A stretch of 64,000 nucleotides of DNA from Oscillospiraceae bacterium (GCA_015066385.1 SVOJ01000001.1:310001-374000), one strand, 5' to 3'. Numbered from the stretch's first letter, positions 16,992-26,157 are shown. The notes: generated from the letters alone by a model not told the origin. A program made the numbers and translations.

Positions 16992-17804
16992 ATGCGTTAT
17001 CTTACTCAGGAACAGGAAAATATTCTGATGCAGACCATGCGTGCGTGCGGTGAAATCATGCGCAGTGCGCACAAAAAAGATGATGTGGACGACGGCATCA
17101 TTGAAAAGCCGGGTTCTGCCAATTTTGTAACCGCATACGATGTTCGCGTACAGCAGGTTTTAATGGACAAATTGGCTGAAATTTTACCCTCTGCAAAATT
17201 TTTTGCAGAGGAAAAGGAAAATTCGGGGGAAGACACCAAAAACGGCTTGTGTTTTGTGATCGATCCTATAGACGGAACCACCAACTTTATTCATGATTAT
17301 AAGTCTTCTGCCGTTTCTGTCGGCTTGCTGTCAGACGGAAAGCCTGTCTTCGGTGCAGTTTATGACCCGTATAAGGATGAAATGTTTACGGCACATGTCG
17401 GTGAAGGGGCATTCTGCAACGGTCAGCCTATTCATGTCAGTGAACATGATCTTGCTCATTCGCTTGTCTGTTTCGGAACTTCTCCTTATTATAAAGATGA
17501 ATTGGCTGATGATGCATTTGCTCTTGCAAAGGAGTTGTTTGTCAACAGTTCGGACATCCGACGCGGCGGGTCTGCTGCCATTGACATGTGTGCAGTGGCT
17601 TGCGGACGAATGGATGTGTTTTTTGAAAACCGTCTTTCTCCGTGGGATTATATGGCCTCTTATGTCATCATCACCGAGGCGGGCGGTTGCATGCACAATT
17701 ACACAGGGAATGCAGTTGTGTTTGATCGTGCCGACTGTGTTGTTTGTACCAACGCAATAAATACACAGTCTGTGCTGTGTATTACCAAAAAATATTACAA
17801 CTGA
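16992..17804 (+). CDS. Inositol-monophosphatase-family phosphatase
   Basis: 270 residues from ATG 16992, which follows GGAGGAG by 6 nt and lies downstream of the promoter. Metal ligands are visible: FAEE (E73/E74), DPIDGT (D91, D94) followed by TNFIH, and SPWDYMA near residue 217. This is the Mg-dependent, Li-sensitive phosphatase fold, acting on myo-inositol phosphate, 3'-phosphoadenosine phosphate or fructose bisphosphate. The substrate is uncertain. It is a single-gene unit ending in a terminator shared with ruvX. Confidence 0.88.
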   Translation: MRYLTQEQENILMQTMRACGEIMRSAHKKDDVDDGIIEKPGSANFVTAYDVRVQQVLMDKLAEILPSAKFFAEEKENSGEDTKNGLCFVIDPIDGTTNFIHDYKSSAVSVGLLSDGKPVFGAVYDPYKDEMFTAHVGEGAFCNGQPIHVSEHDLAHSLVCFGTSPYYKDELADDAFALAKELFVNSSDIRRGGSAAIDMCAVACGRMDVFFENRLSPWDYMASYVIITEAGGCMHNYTGNAVVFDRADCVVCTNAINTQSVLCITKKYYN

Positions 17805-17819
17805 TTTTAAGTGGTAAGA

Positions 17820-17852
17820 TAAACGGCTACAAGAAACTCTTGTAGCCGTTTA
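17820..17852. terminator. Bidirectional terminator between convergent genes
   Basis: TAAACGGCTACAAGA (17820-17834) pairs perfectly with TCTTGTAGCCGTTTA (17838-17852) around a 3-nt loop. It sits between the converging phosphatase and ruvX genes. Confidence 0.75.
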
Positions 17853-17853
17853 T

Positions 17854-18273
17854 TTAACGCTTGTTTTTTCTGTAAGTCAGGTAATCTTCCAGAATCAAAG
17901 TTGCAGCAACCGCATCAACGGTTTCTTTGCGTTTTTTTCCGCGTGTGTTTGTCGCATTCAGATAGTTATGAGCACTTACCGTGGTAAGGCGTTCGTCAAA
18001 CATTGCAACCGCAAGTCCCGTTTCTTCATGCAGTAAATCTGCAAATTCTTTACAGGCTGCGGCTCGAAAACCTTCGCTGCCGTCCATATTTTTCGGCAGA
18101 CCGCAGACAATCATTTCAACTTTATACTGTTTGCAGATTTCTGCAATGTCAGCACACAATTTTTGTGCATCACTTTGTTTGATTACGGTTACGGGGGAAG
18201 CCAGCATTTCATTTTTGTCACAGACGGCAATGCCTGTTCGGACATCGCCGTAATCTACAGATAAAATAATCAT
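17854..18273 (-). CDS. ruvX: Putative Holliday-junction resolvase / pre-16S rRNA nuclease (YqgF)
   Basis: 139 residues, normal family length. An RNase H-like fold with the N-terminal DYGDVRTGIAV motif (D7), a central Glu/Asp-bearing strand and a C-terminal FDERLTT motif gives the expected acidic active site. YqgF is known for maturation of the 16S rRNA 5' end and was proposed as a resolvase. It starts 6 nt after the penicillin-binding protein gene and is in its operon. Confidence 0.93.
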   Translation of the reverse strand: MIILSVDYGDVRTGIAVCDKNEMLASPVTVIKQSDAQKLCADIAEICKQYKVEMIVCGLPKNMDGSEGFRAAACKEFADLLHEETGLAVAMFDERLTTVSAHNYLNATNTRGKKRKETVDAVAATLILEDYLTYRKNKR

Positions 18274-18279
18274 AAAGAA

Positions 18280-20724
18280 TCAAAACTCATAGTCAAAGTC
18301 AGGCATTTCGAAGTCCCCTCCGTAGCCGCCTTCATTGTTTTCGTCATCTTCGTTATCTTCATTATCTTCATTATTGCCGTATCCGTTATTTGGCCAACTG
18401 CCGAACCAACCGCCGGTACAGCTTGTGCAATAGGAGGGAACATTGCTGACTTTGTACCAGCCGACATCCGTACTGCGGCAAGTGGAACTTGCCAGTCTGC
18501 CGGAAACAGTACAGAAGGTACGCTTAACTGCATCCTCGGGCTCATTGAACTCGGTATAATCCAGTCCGTAATGAATACGATCCATAACTTCTTCAACAAC
18601 TTCTGCTGCCGGGTACATGCCGAAGTAATCAATGTCGATTTCTTTGGGATATTCGTAACCGACCCATGCCGCACAAACGTAGTAAGGCGTGCCGCATGCG
18701 TACCATTTGTCGAGGTTGTCTGATGTTGTACCGGACTTTGCAAAGGATGGAATTGTGCTGTAGCCGTTGTCAATGTCGTAACCGTAACCTGTGCCGATGT
18801 AGGAGGTAACAACTTCCTGCATCAATTCGTTCATAACGTATGCAGAACCTGCGGACATGACCTGTTCTCCGAACGGGGTTGTGTTGTCAAAATAAACCTC
18901 TGAACCGGAAGAATTGGTTACTTTATAATAGGAGTAAGGTTCATAATAGTATCCGCCGTTGCCGAATACAGCATAAGCTGCTGCCATGTCAAGCGTTGTT
19001 ACACCTTGTGCCATAGAACCGACCGCAAGCGGAGCATAGTCAGCATCGGTGGATGCAAGTGTTGAAATGTGGAAGCGGTCTTTCAGGAATGAATAGCAAA
19101 CGCTCGGGGTGATCGTTTTTACGATCTGGGCGGGAATTGTATTCAAAGAGGGAGCAATGGCTTCTGCCAGGTTTCTGAAATCGGTCGGACTGCCCTTTGA
19201 ACCGCCGTAGTTCTGCGGCCAGATATAAGTTTCACCGTCTTCTTCAATTTCAAAACCGTAATTCATTACATAAGAAGACCAATAATAGTAATTCAATTCC
19301 ACTGCCGGGGCATAAACTGCCAACGGTTTGATTGCAGAGCCGGGCTGTCTGGGACTGGATGAGGCAATATTCAGAATACGGTTGCCCACTTTTTGTCCCA
19401 ATCGGCCGACGATGCCGACGATTCTTCCGTCATATCCCATAACCGTCATTGCGGACTGAATGGCAGGATCATCGGGGGAGTCATCCTCATAAGGGAATGT
19501 AACGCGGTTGTAATAGACTTCTTCCATTTCATGCTGTACATCAAGATCTACTGCCGCATATACCTTCAAACCGCCATAGTAAACCTTTTTCCATGCATCT
19601 TCGTAAGAAAGCCCCTGCGTTTTCTGGAAGTCTTCAATGAGCATATCTATAACAAGGTCAATGTAGTAACTCTGATATTCGGGATTGAGTTCATCCACAT
19701 AAACCAGTTCTACTGCTTCATCTTCGGTAAGGGTTTCATCTTCATCTTCTTCGACTTCTTCTTCGTCATCATCCGGATCCGAAAGTTCTGTCCAGCCCAA
19801 GTGAGAAGCAACAGATGTACCGTCTGTGAATTTTACATTTTCTTTGAGTGCATCATCGTATTCTTCCTGTGAAATGAAACCTTCACTGAGCATCCAGTCC
19901 AGACAATAGATGGAACGTTCGCGGTTGTTTTCAAAATTGACCATGGGGTTATAATAACGAGGAGCATTTGTGATGGATGCCAGAATCGCACTTTCCATGA
20001 TGGTCAGATCGGCGGGATCTTTATCAAAATAATATTCAGCCCCTGTCTTGACTCCGTAACATCCCATGTCAAGGTACAACGTGTTCATATATGCTTCAAG
20101 AATCGTATCTTTTGAGAAATGCTGTTCAAGCTTGAGAGCATTCTTGATTTCGTTGTATTTGCGGATGAACGTTCTGCCGTTTTCACCGGTCAGGTTTTTG
20201 ATGAGCTGCTGTGTGATGGTTGAACCGCCCTGTGAAAAGCTGTACTGAATAACAACACCGATGGTACGGATCCAGTCAACACCCTGATGTTCTCTGAAAC
20301 GGGCATCTTCCAATGCAATATATGCATTTTGCAAATGTTTGGATGTTTCATTCAATCCGACCCAGATGCGGTTTTCCGTGCCGTGCAGGCGGGCAATTTC
20401 AATTTCATCGCCGTCAGAATTGAGTGCATAGATGATGGTTGTCTGACTCTGATTCTGAATCAGTTCATTCAGGTCAATATAATCAACCCCGGCGATATCA
20501 TCTTCTGCCGTTGCTGCTGTGATGCCGAATGTGGAATACAGAGATTCAAACAAACCAAGATCACTGAATACATTGAATACGACCATGCACCCCGTCAGCC
20601 CAATAATGAGAAACAGGGATAACAGGAATGTCATAACGGTCGAAGCAACGCGGTGTTGCTTGCGGCGTTTTTTCCTTCTTTTTGTTGTATTACGTGCAGG
20701 AGCACTGCCTTTTTGTGCAGCCAT
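18280..20724 (-). CDS. Class A penicillin-binding protein (PBP1A-type)
   Basis: 814 residues from ATG 20724 (GGAGG 7 nt upstream; the in-frame ATG at 20766 lacks this). A basic cytoplasmic tail precedes one membrane helix (about 27-50). The GT51 glycosyltransferase domain carries ALEDARFREHQG (E139) and GGSTITQQLIKN. The transpeptidase domain has the SxxK motif in QPGSAIKP, SxN in APSLNT and KSGT. An acidic insert (EEEVEEDEDET) lies between the two domains, and the C-terminus is low-complexity Asn/Asp/Glu. It polymerises and cross-links peptidoglycan at the outer face of the membrane. It is co-transcribed with ruvX. Confidence 0.93.
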   Translation of the reverse strand: MAAQKGSAPARNTTKRRKKRRKQHRVASTVMTFLLSLFLIIGLTGCMVVFNVFSDLGLFESLYSTFGITAATAEDDIAGVDYIDLNELIQNQSQTTIIYALNSDGDEIEIARLHGTENRIWVGLNETSKHLQNAYIALEDARFREHQGVDWIRTIGVVIQYSFSQGGSTITQQLIKNLTGENGRTFIRKYNEIKNALKLEQHFSKDTILEAYMNTLYLDMGCYGVKTGAEYYFDKDPADLTIMESAILASITNAPRYYNPMVNFENNRERSIYCLDWMLSEGFISQEEYDDALKENVKFTDGTSVASHLGWTELSDPDDDEEEVEEDEDETLTEDEAVELVYVDELNPEYQSYYIDLVIDMLIEDFQKTQGLSYEDAWKKVYYGGLKVYAAVDLDVQHEMEEVYYNRVTFPYEDDSPDDPAIQSAMTVMGYDGRIVGIVGRLGQKVGNRILNIASSSPRQPGSAIKPLAVYAPAVELNYYYWSSYVMNYGFEIEEDGETYIWPQNYGGSKGSPTDFRNLAEAIAPSLNTIPAQIVKTITPSVCYSFLKDRFHISTLASTDADYAPLAVGSMAQGVTTLDMAAAYAVFGNGGYYYEPYSYYKVTNSSGSEVYFDNTTPFGEQVMSAGSAYVMNELMQEVVTSYIGTGYGYDIDNGYSTIPSFAKSGTTSDNLDKWYACGTPYYVCAAWVGYEYPKEIDIDYFGMYPAAEVVEEVMDRIHYGLDYTEFNEPEDAVKRTFCTVSGRLASSTCRSTDVGWYKVSNVPSYCTSCTGGWFGSWPNNGYGNNEDNEDNEDDENNEGGYGGDFEMPDFDYEF

Positions 20725-20840
20725 TTTTGCACCTCCGATATAAAATCTCATTTTATTATAACACATAAAAACAAAAAATGGTAGAGGTAATTTATAATTT
20801 TTATAAACAAATATTTGACATTAATACACATGGTATTATA

Positions 20841-20877
20841 TTTGACTTGTCAAATTATTTCTTGTCATTTCTTGACA
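20841..20877. promoter_or_regulatory. Two dyads between divergent PBP and phosphoribosyltransferase genes
   Basis: TTTGAC-N2-GTCAAA (20841-20854) and TGTCA-N5-TGACA (20863-20877) share the half-site TGAC/GTCA. The second covers the -35 box of the promoter below. This is consistent with a repressor binding two adjacent sites. Confidence 0.45.
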
Positions 20878-20900
20878 TTTGCGCTTCGGGTATTTATAAT
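20872..20900 (+). promoter_or_regulatory. Perfect consensus sigma-A promoter
   Basis: TTGACA (20872-20877), exactly 17 bp and TATAAT (20895-20900), 41 bp before the start codon at 20941. It drives the membrane/lipid operon. Confidence 0.85.
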
Positions 20901-20940
20901 AGACTTAATACTTAATTTTTACTGAATGCGAGGGAAGAAT

Positions 20941-21495
20941 ATGGAATATGCTATGAATATTGCCGGCGTAGACCGCAAATTACCCCTTTGTCGCCTGACC
21001 GATGAACTTTATATCGGTGCTTTTGTTATTTTCGGTGATGCGGAACTGACTGTAGCCTGTGCAAAAGCATTGCTTGAAAAAGCCCCTGAATATGATTACA
21101 TTCTGACTGCGGAAGCCAAAGGCATTCCGCTTGTGCATGAAATGGCGCGTCAGAAAGGTGATAAAAAGTATATGCTTGCCCGCAAAGCCCCGAAGTTGTA
21201 TATGACAGGTGTGCTTGAAGTGAAAGTGCAGTCCATCACAACAGCCAAGGAACAGCGGTTGTATCTTGACACGGCCGATGCCGAATTGATGAAAGGTAAA
21301 AAGATTCTTCTTGTGGATGACGTTATTTCCACAGGTGAATCCCTGCATGCACTCGAAGAACTTGTCAGCCGTACCGGCGGCGAAGTCTGCGGCAAAATGT
21401 GTATTCTTGCCGAAGGCGATGCTCAGAACAGAGATGATATTATCTACCTCGAAAAACTGCCGCTGTTCAATGCCCGAGGCGACATCATCGGATAA
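20941..21495 (+). CDS. Phosphoribosyltransferase (adenine-PRTase-like)
   Basis: 184 residues. ATG 20941 is preferred over ATG 20926 because the SD GAGGGA lies between them. The PRPP-binding loop KKILLVDDVISTGES (about 120-134) is diagnostic of type I PRTases, and the ILTAEAKGIPLVHEMA region resembles the adenine/xanthine PRTase hood. It would turn a purine base and PRPP into a nucleotide. The exact base is uncertain. It is the first gene of a plus-strand run that continues to 24813. Confidence 0.85.
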   Translation: MEYAMNIAGVDRKLPLCRLTDELYIGAFVIFGDAELTVACAKALLEKAPEYDYILTAEAKGIPLVHEMARQKGDKKYMLARKAPKLYMTGVLEVKVQSITTAKEQRLYLDTADAELMKGKKILLVDDVISTGESLHALEELVSRTGGEVCGKMCILAEGDAQNRDDIIYLEKLPLFNARGDIIG

Positions 21496-21506
21496 GGTGT
21501 GTAACT

Positions 21507-22178
21507 ATGAATCTGCCGAGAATTATTTTTTGTGCCGCCTATCTCATTGTTCTTGTTTGCTATTTCTTTTCCGAAACCAGCGGAAACCACAAACGTCGTG
21601 TTGTCAATAAGTGTATCATGGCAACCATGTTTTTAGGGTATTTTCTTTTTGAATCCCACCGTAACGGATATTGGAGTCAGCCTTTGTTTTTCCTTTGCAT
21701 CGCGGCTTTTATTTTCTCATGGTTGGGCGATGTGCTGTTGCTGTTCAGTTTCCTTTACGGCGGCATTTCGTTTATGGTCGGCAATGCTTTCTTTGTTGCA
21801 CATCTGATTGCGGTTGCCGTGCAGAATGCCGTTTCTTTCTCACAGGTCTGGTGGGCAATTCCATTGGCAATCGTTGTTGCAAGTGTTTTTTACATTCTGC
21901 ATTTTACCAAAAAAGTGGACTTCAAAACAACGGGAATCCTTATGCCGATTTATGTAACCACGGTAACTGCTCATGGCATGCTTTCGATGGCGGTTGCAAG
22001 CGCGGTCGGCGGTGTGCACATGATTCTTCTGTCCGCAGGGCTTGTGTTGTTTATGATTTCCGATTATTTCCTGACTACACATAAGTTTATAAAACATGAA
22101 AAGTGGATACTTCGTTGCAACAGCGGAACGTATTTTACGGGAATGTTGTTGGCGGCTGTAAGTTTTACTTTCATTTAA
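21507..22178 (+). CDS. YhhN/TMEM86-family membrane protein (putative lysoplasmalogenase)
   Basis: 223 residues with about eight membrane helices. The conserved acidic motifs FSWLGDVLLL and MISDYFL are those of the YhhN family, whose animal member TMEM86B hydrolyses the vinyl-ether bond of lysoplasmalogens. Clostridia do make plasmalogens, which fits, but bacterial activity is inferred. It starts 11 nt after the PRTase gene and is followed at 12 nt by the diacylglycerol-kinase-like gene. Confidence 0.82.
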   Translation: MNLPRIIFCAAYLIVLVCYFFSETSGNHKRRVVNKCIMATMFLGYFLFESHRNGYWSQPLFFLCIAAFIFSWLGDVLLLFSFLYGGISFMVGNAFFVAHLIAVAVQNAVSFSQVWWAIPLAIVVASVFYILHFTKKVDFKTTGILMPIYVTTVTAHGMLSMAVASAVGGVHMILLSAGLVLFMISDYFLTTHKFIKHEKWILRCNSGTYFTGMLLAAVSFTFI

Positions 22179-22190
22179 GGAGTGAAACGC

Positions 22191-23117
22191 ATGAAACATA
22201 TTTTTATTATCAATCCCATGGCGGGAAAAACAGATTCAAAAGCAAAAATTCTTGAAGTGCTCAAAAAGTATGAAAAAATTGCTTATGAATTCTATGAAAC
22301 CAAAGGTCCTCGCGATGCAACGGCTTTTATCCGTGATTACTGCACCAAGAATCCTGATGAAAAGGTTCGTTTCTATGCTTGCGGCGGCGACGGAACCATC
22401 AATGAAGTCGCTTCCGGCTGTGTCGGATTTGAAAATGCAAGCATGACTGTTTACCCCTGCGGCAGCGGCAATGACTTCGTCAAATACTACGGCGGCACCG
22501 AACCGTTTATGGATATTGATGCACTTATCAATGCTGAAGAACATGAAATTGATATCATTGATTGCGGTGACGGTCATTATGCGATCAATGTTCTCAATTT
22601 CGGCTTTGACAGTATTGTATGCAGTACCATGATTGCAGTGAAAAGAAAACCGATCATCGGCGGTAAAAACGCCTACACAACAGGCATCGTAAAAGGACTT
22701 ATCACGGGCATGCGAAACAACTGTGTTGTAAAGGTGGACGGAGAAACACTCAATCCCGACGGTGAATTTCTGCTTTGCACCTGTGCAAACTGCCAGTATG
22801 TCGGCGGTGCTTACCGCTGCGGACCGGATGCGACCAATGATGACGGCTATGTGGATGTATGTCTTGTCAAGCCGCTTTCCCGCCTGAAATTCCCCGCACT
22901 GCTCGGTCCTTATAAAAACGGAAAGCATCTTGCTGATCCGAAGTTTGCAAAATACATCATTTACCGCAGAGGTAAAACGGTTGAGCTTGAAACGGCCGAC
23001 CCGAAGTTTGAAGCCTGTCTTGACGGCGAAATGCTTCCCACGCAGAAGCTCACCGCAACTGTTGTTCCCAAAGCCATTCGCTTTGCCGTTCCAAAGAACG
23101 CAAAGCCGATCATATGA
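22191..23117 (+). CDS. Diacylglycerol/sphingosine kinase-family lipid kinase
   Basis: 308 residues from ATG 22191 (AAGGAG 8 nt upstream; an in-frame GTG at 22182 is too close to the SD). N-terminal FIINPMAGK and the nucleotide motif GGDGTINEVASG, followed by YPCGSGNDF, define the DAGK catalytic domain. A C-terminal beta-sandwich is complete. It probably recycles diacylglycerol to phosphatidic acid at the membrane, like DgkB. The neighbours are all membrane or lipid related. Confidence 0.9.
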   Translation: MKHIFIINPMAGKTDSKAKILEVLKKYEKIAYEFYETKGPRDATAFIRDYCTKNPDEKVRFYACGGDGTINEVASGCVGFENASMTVYPCGSGNDFVKYYGGTEPFMDIDALINAEEHEIDIIDCGDGHYAINVLNFGFDSIVCSTMIAVKRKPIIGGKNAYTTGIVKGLITGMRNNCVVKVDGETLNPDGEFLLCTCANCQYVGGAYRCGPDATNDDGYVDVCLVKPLSRLKFPALLGPYKNGKHLADPKFAKYIIYRRGKTVELETADPKFEACLDGEMLPTQKLTATVVPKAIRFAVPKNAKPII

Positions 23118-23147
23118 AAATAATTTGAAAAGGAAAGGTACATATTT

Positions 23148-23699
23148 ATGGCAATTTTAGAAAAACTTGACAAAAGTGCTGAAGCAAAAGGCGAGAAGGT
23201 CAAAACTCTCTGGCAGTTCGTAAAATTTATCGTTGTCAGTCTTGGTGCATGTATTGTGCAGGTCGTTTCCCTTGCAATTCTTTACAACATCCCCGCAATC
23301 AAGGCATTGAGCGATACGGCTTTCCATTGGTTTGTGTTTGATTATCCCGTTATTGAAGGTGAACGTTGCGGACTTGCTCTGTTTATTTCGGCGAATGTTG
23401 CAAACATTCTTGCACAGATTGTTTCGTTCTTCATTAACAAAAACAAAACCTTCAATTCTGATGCAAATACTGCCGTTATTCTTCCCATTTACATTGCATT
23501 TACTGTTGGACTGATTGTTTTCTCTGCATGGTTGAATCCTGTTATTTTCCAGCTTTGCGTTGAAAAGTTTGCACTCACCAGCGGTCTTTCGCTGACCATT
23601 GCAACAGCAGTTTGCTCCACGCTGCAGTTTATTCTGTATTTCCCCTTTGATAAGATTCTTATGCATCAGAAGAAAAAGCCCGTCGAGGAAAATAAATAA
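23148..23699 (+). CDS. GtrA-family membrane protein
   Basis: 183 residues with four hydrophobic helices (about 24-46, 80-103, 108-130, 140-165). The FFINKNKTFNS segment between helices matches the family signature N-x-x-x-x-F. GtrA-like proteins are proposed flippases for polyprenyl-linked sugars. The function here is not proven. It sits between the lipid kinase and the SecB-like gene in the same operon. Confidence 0.82.
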   Translation: MAILEKLDKSAEAKGEKVKTLWQFVKFIVVSLGACIVQVVSLAILYNIPAIKALSDTAFHWFVFDYPVIEGERCGLALFISANVANILAQIVSFFINKNKTFNSDANTAVILPIYIAFTVGLIVFSAWLNPVIFQLCVEKFALTSGLSLTIATAVCSTLQFILYFPFDKILMHQKKKPVEENK

Positions 23700-23701
23700 G
23701 C

Positions 23702-24121
23702 ATGAAAACGGTCAATTTAAAAAGCTATCGCTGTACCAAATTTAATTTCAACAATAATCTTGCTCCCAATAAAAAGATTGAACTGACCAACAAGTATTCC
23801 TATAACTGCGGATACATGAAGAACAATCTTTGCCGAGGTGTGTTTACGGTTGATGTCAGCGATAAAGAAAACCCTGCTCAGTTTTCGATTTCCGTTGAAA
23901 TGATCGGCATTTTTGAGTGCGAAGAAGGTCTTGCAAAAGAAAAACTGCATGTGGAATCTTTCCGCGAACTGTTTCCCTTTGTACGTTCCATTGTGGCCAC
24001 CATGACCACCAATGCAGGCATGCCGCCCGTTATTATTCCGACCATTGACATCGAAAAACAAGAGATCTATAAGGTTGAAATTCCGCATTTCAGAAAACCC
24101 GGTGAGGAACAAAAAGACTGA
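23702..24121 (+). CDS. SecB-like chaperone-fold protein
   Basis: 139 residues. The C-terminal segment FPFVRSIVATMTTNAGMPP followed by IIPTID closely follows the SecB hallmark (LFPYAR...GFPPLLLPPVNF), and the N-terminus forms the expected beta strands. Classical SecB belongs to Proteobacteria. In Firmicutes SecB-like proteins are scattered and some are toxin-antitoxin chaperones. No toxin is next to it; it lies among membrane-lipid genes and its stop codon overlaps the next start. A role in delivering proteins to the membrane is inference. Confidence 0.7.
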   Translation: MKTVNLKSYRCTKFNFNNNLAPNKKIELTNKYSYNCGYMKNNLCRGVFTVDVSDKENPAQFSISVEMIGIFECEEGLAKEKLHVESFRELFPFVRSIVATMTTNAGMPPVIIPTIDIEKQEIYKVEIPHFRKPGEEQKD

Positions 24122-24813
24122 TGTTTACAAAAAAAGATATAATTCTGAGTATTGTAAAATGTGCGGTGGCAATGACTTTGTTTGTCATTGCCATCGTAAA
24201 TTATGATACGCTGTCTACCATTGATGTTGTGTCGCTTGTATCATTTACGGACAAGCAATGGTTTATTATTCTGGTTGTTCTCGGAATTTATTTGTTGAAA
24301 GCACTTGTATTTGTTGTTCCGGCCTCTTTGGTTTATGTGGCAGTCGGCATGGTTTTGCCGAAAGGACTTGCCGTTGCAGTGAATCTGATCGGTATACTGA
24401 TTGAAGTCTGTGTAACATACCTGCTCGGGCATTTTCTCGGTTATGAAGCCGTCAAAAGAATGCTTGAAAAAAAACCGGCCGGGAAGAAGCTTTTGGAAAA
24501 AAATATACAAAACAATCCCGCCGTCATTCTCGGCATCCGCGCCGTACCGGCGTTTCCGATTGACTTTGTCAGTCTTTTTTACGGTGCTTCCGGATGCAAG
24601 TTCTGGCAGTATGCTGTTCTTTCCGTTGTGGGCATTTCATGGCGTGTGATTCTGTTTACCATTATCGGCAGTGAAGTGTTTGATTGGATTCCGATTGATA
24701 AAATCGTTCTGATCGTAATTTGCTTTATTCCCGTGGGCGTTGTGTGGTATCTTGTCAAAAAGTTTTATCTTCCCAAACGCAAGGCGAAAAAAGAACAAGC
24801 ACAAAGTGAATAA
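24121..24813 (+). CDS. TVP38/TMEM64-family (VTT domain) membrane protein
   Basis: 230 residues, five to six membrane helices. The central VTT/SNARE-associated region includes a GHFLGYEAVK segment and the RAVPAFPIDFVSLFYG motif typical of DedA/TVP38 proteins. VTT-domain proteins are lipid scramblases or undecaprenyl-phosphate transporters in studied cases. A Lys-rich cytoplasmic tail ends the protein. It overlaps the SecB-like gene by 1 nt and is the last gene before a terminator. Confidence 0.85.
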   Translation: MFTKKDIILSIVKCAVAMTLFVIAIVNYDTLSTIDVVSLVSFTDKQWFIILVVLGIYLLKALVFVVPASLVYVAVGMVLPKGLAVAVNLIGILIEVCVTYLLGHFLGYEAVKRMLEKKPAGKKLLEKNIQNNPAVILGIRAVPAFPIDFVSLFYGASGCKFWQYAVLSVVGISWRVILFTIIGSEVFDWIPIDKIVLIVICFIPVGVVWYLVKKFYLPKRKAKKEQAQSE

Positions 24814-24820
24814 AAAAGTA

Positions 24821-24858
24821 AAGGACAAACCCGGTTGAGAGTTTGTCCTTCTTTTTTT
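24821..24858 (+). terminator. Terminator of the membrane/lipid operon
   Basis: AAGGACAAAC (24821-24830) pairs with GTTTGTCCTT (24841-24850), then C and seven T residues. Confidence 0.9.
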
Positions 24859-24861
24859 GTT

Positions 24862-26025
24862 TTACAGTTCGTTACGGATTTCTCTTTCCCCGACACAAAC
24901 GTATTTTACATTGACACCATCATCGAAAATAACGAAATCACTGTCGAACCCTATTTTGATTCTTCCCTTTGTATCATCTTTACCAATGACCTTCAAGGGC
25001 GTTGTCGATGCCATTTTGATAACTTCCGGCAATGCAATGTCGCAGACTTTCCACAGGTTTTTTACAAGTACATTGCTTGTGGCGACACTGCCCGCAAGGC
25101 ATGAGCGGTCTGCAAGTTTCATGACATTGTCTTCATACACGACGGCAAGACCGTTTTCCTGCATGATAACGGTCCCTTCTTCCATATCGGTTGCGGCATA
25201 TTCGAGTCCGTCCGTAATGCAGTAGGCACGGTCAGCACCTTTGCACTTATAAATGAGTTTTAATGCACCTGCGGGCAGATGCCTGAGGTCTGCAATAAAC
25301 TGTGTTGTGTATCCGTCATTTGCCAATGCGGCTTCAACCACGCCGACTTCACGGAAAATGCCGTTTTTTCGCATTGCCGAACAAGCGGAATAAAGGTGTG
25401 TGACATCACTGAAACCGTATTGCAGTGCTTCTTCCGCGATTTCGTATGTTGCATCGGAATGTGCACAGGATGCGACAATGCCGCGTTTTTTCATTTCCTG
25501 TGCCAATTCAAAAGAACCTTCCAGTTCGGGGGCGGCCCCCATCATAACGATTTTGTCGGAATAATCAAGTAGTGCACGATAGTTCTCTTTTGTCGGCGGC
25601 AAAATATTGTCGGGGCTCTGTGCACCTTTCATTTTCATGGAAAGGAACGGACCTTCCAGATGAATTCCACGGATCATCGGGCAGACTTCCATTGCTTTTG
25701 TGATGTTGTCAATCGCATCTTGCAATTGCTTTACGGGGGCGGCAAGTGTGGTCGGAACAATACTTGTTGTGCCCCGGAATGCGTGTGCTTCACACATTTT
25801 GACGATTTCGTCGGGATTTTCACTCATGGCAGAAAAACCGCCGCCGCCGTGTACATGGATATCAGCAAAACCGGGGGCTAAGTAATTGCCTTTGCAGTCG
25901 ATAACTTGTGCATCGTTGCAATTTGCATCTTCACCGATTGCAATAATTTTGCCGTTGTTGGTTAAAACGGTTGTTGCTTTGATTTCATTTTCAAAAATAA
26001 CTTTTGCATTTTTAAATATTTTCAT
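24862..26025 (-). CDS. nagA: N-acetylglucosamine-6-phosphate deacetylase
   Basis: 387 residues from ATG 26025, which has GGTG 6 nt upstream; in-frame ATGs at 26031, 26037 and 26070 are alternatives. The amidohydrolase fold shows the metal motif GFADIHVHGGGG, the Glu of HLEGPFLS, the His-bearing SCAHSDA and DVTHLYSA segments, and the catalytic Asp in YCITDGLE. It deacetylates GlcNAc-6-phosphate to glucosamine-6-phosphate in the cytosol. It is divergent from the GH109-like/kinase/GH4 operon, which suggests joint use of amino sugars. Confidence 0.93.
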   Translation of the reverse strand: MKIFKNAKVIFENEIKATTVLTNNGKIIAIGEDANCNDAQVIDCKGNYLAPGFADIHVHGGGGFSAMSENPDEIVKMCEAHAFRGTTSIVPTTLAAPVKQLQDAIDNITKAMEVCPMIRGIHLEGPFLSMKMKGAQSPDNILPPTKENYRALLDYSDKIVMMGAAPELEGSFELAQEMKKRGIVASCAHSDATYEIAEEALQYGFSDVTHLYSACSAMRKNGIFREVGVVEAALANDGYTTQFIADLRHLPAGALKLIYKCKGADRAYCITDGLEYAATDMEEGTVIMQENGLAVVYEDNVMKLADRSCLAGSVATSNVLVKNLWKVCDIALPEVIKMASTTPLKVIGKDDTKGRIKIGFDSDFVIFDDGVNVKYVCVGEREIRNEL

Positions 26026-26041
26026 TTTCATCACCATACTT

Positions 26042-26070
26042 ACCATATTATAAAATTTTCCTTTTGTCAA
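26042..26070 (-). promoter_or_regulatory. Candidate nagA promoter
   Basis: On the minus strand TTGACA (26065-26070), 17 bp and TATGGT (26042-26047). It leaves a very short leader for a start at 26025. A TATAAT at 26047-26052 without a good -35 is the alternative. Confidence 0.5.
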
Positions 26071-26157
26071 TCTTATTTTTTTTAATAAAACTATGGAATT
26101 TGCTGTAAAGCTGTGCTATACTAAAATCCAAATGGAATAAATCGGAGGAAATATTTT

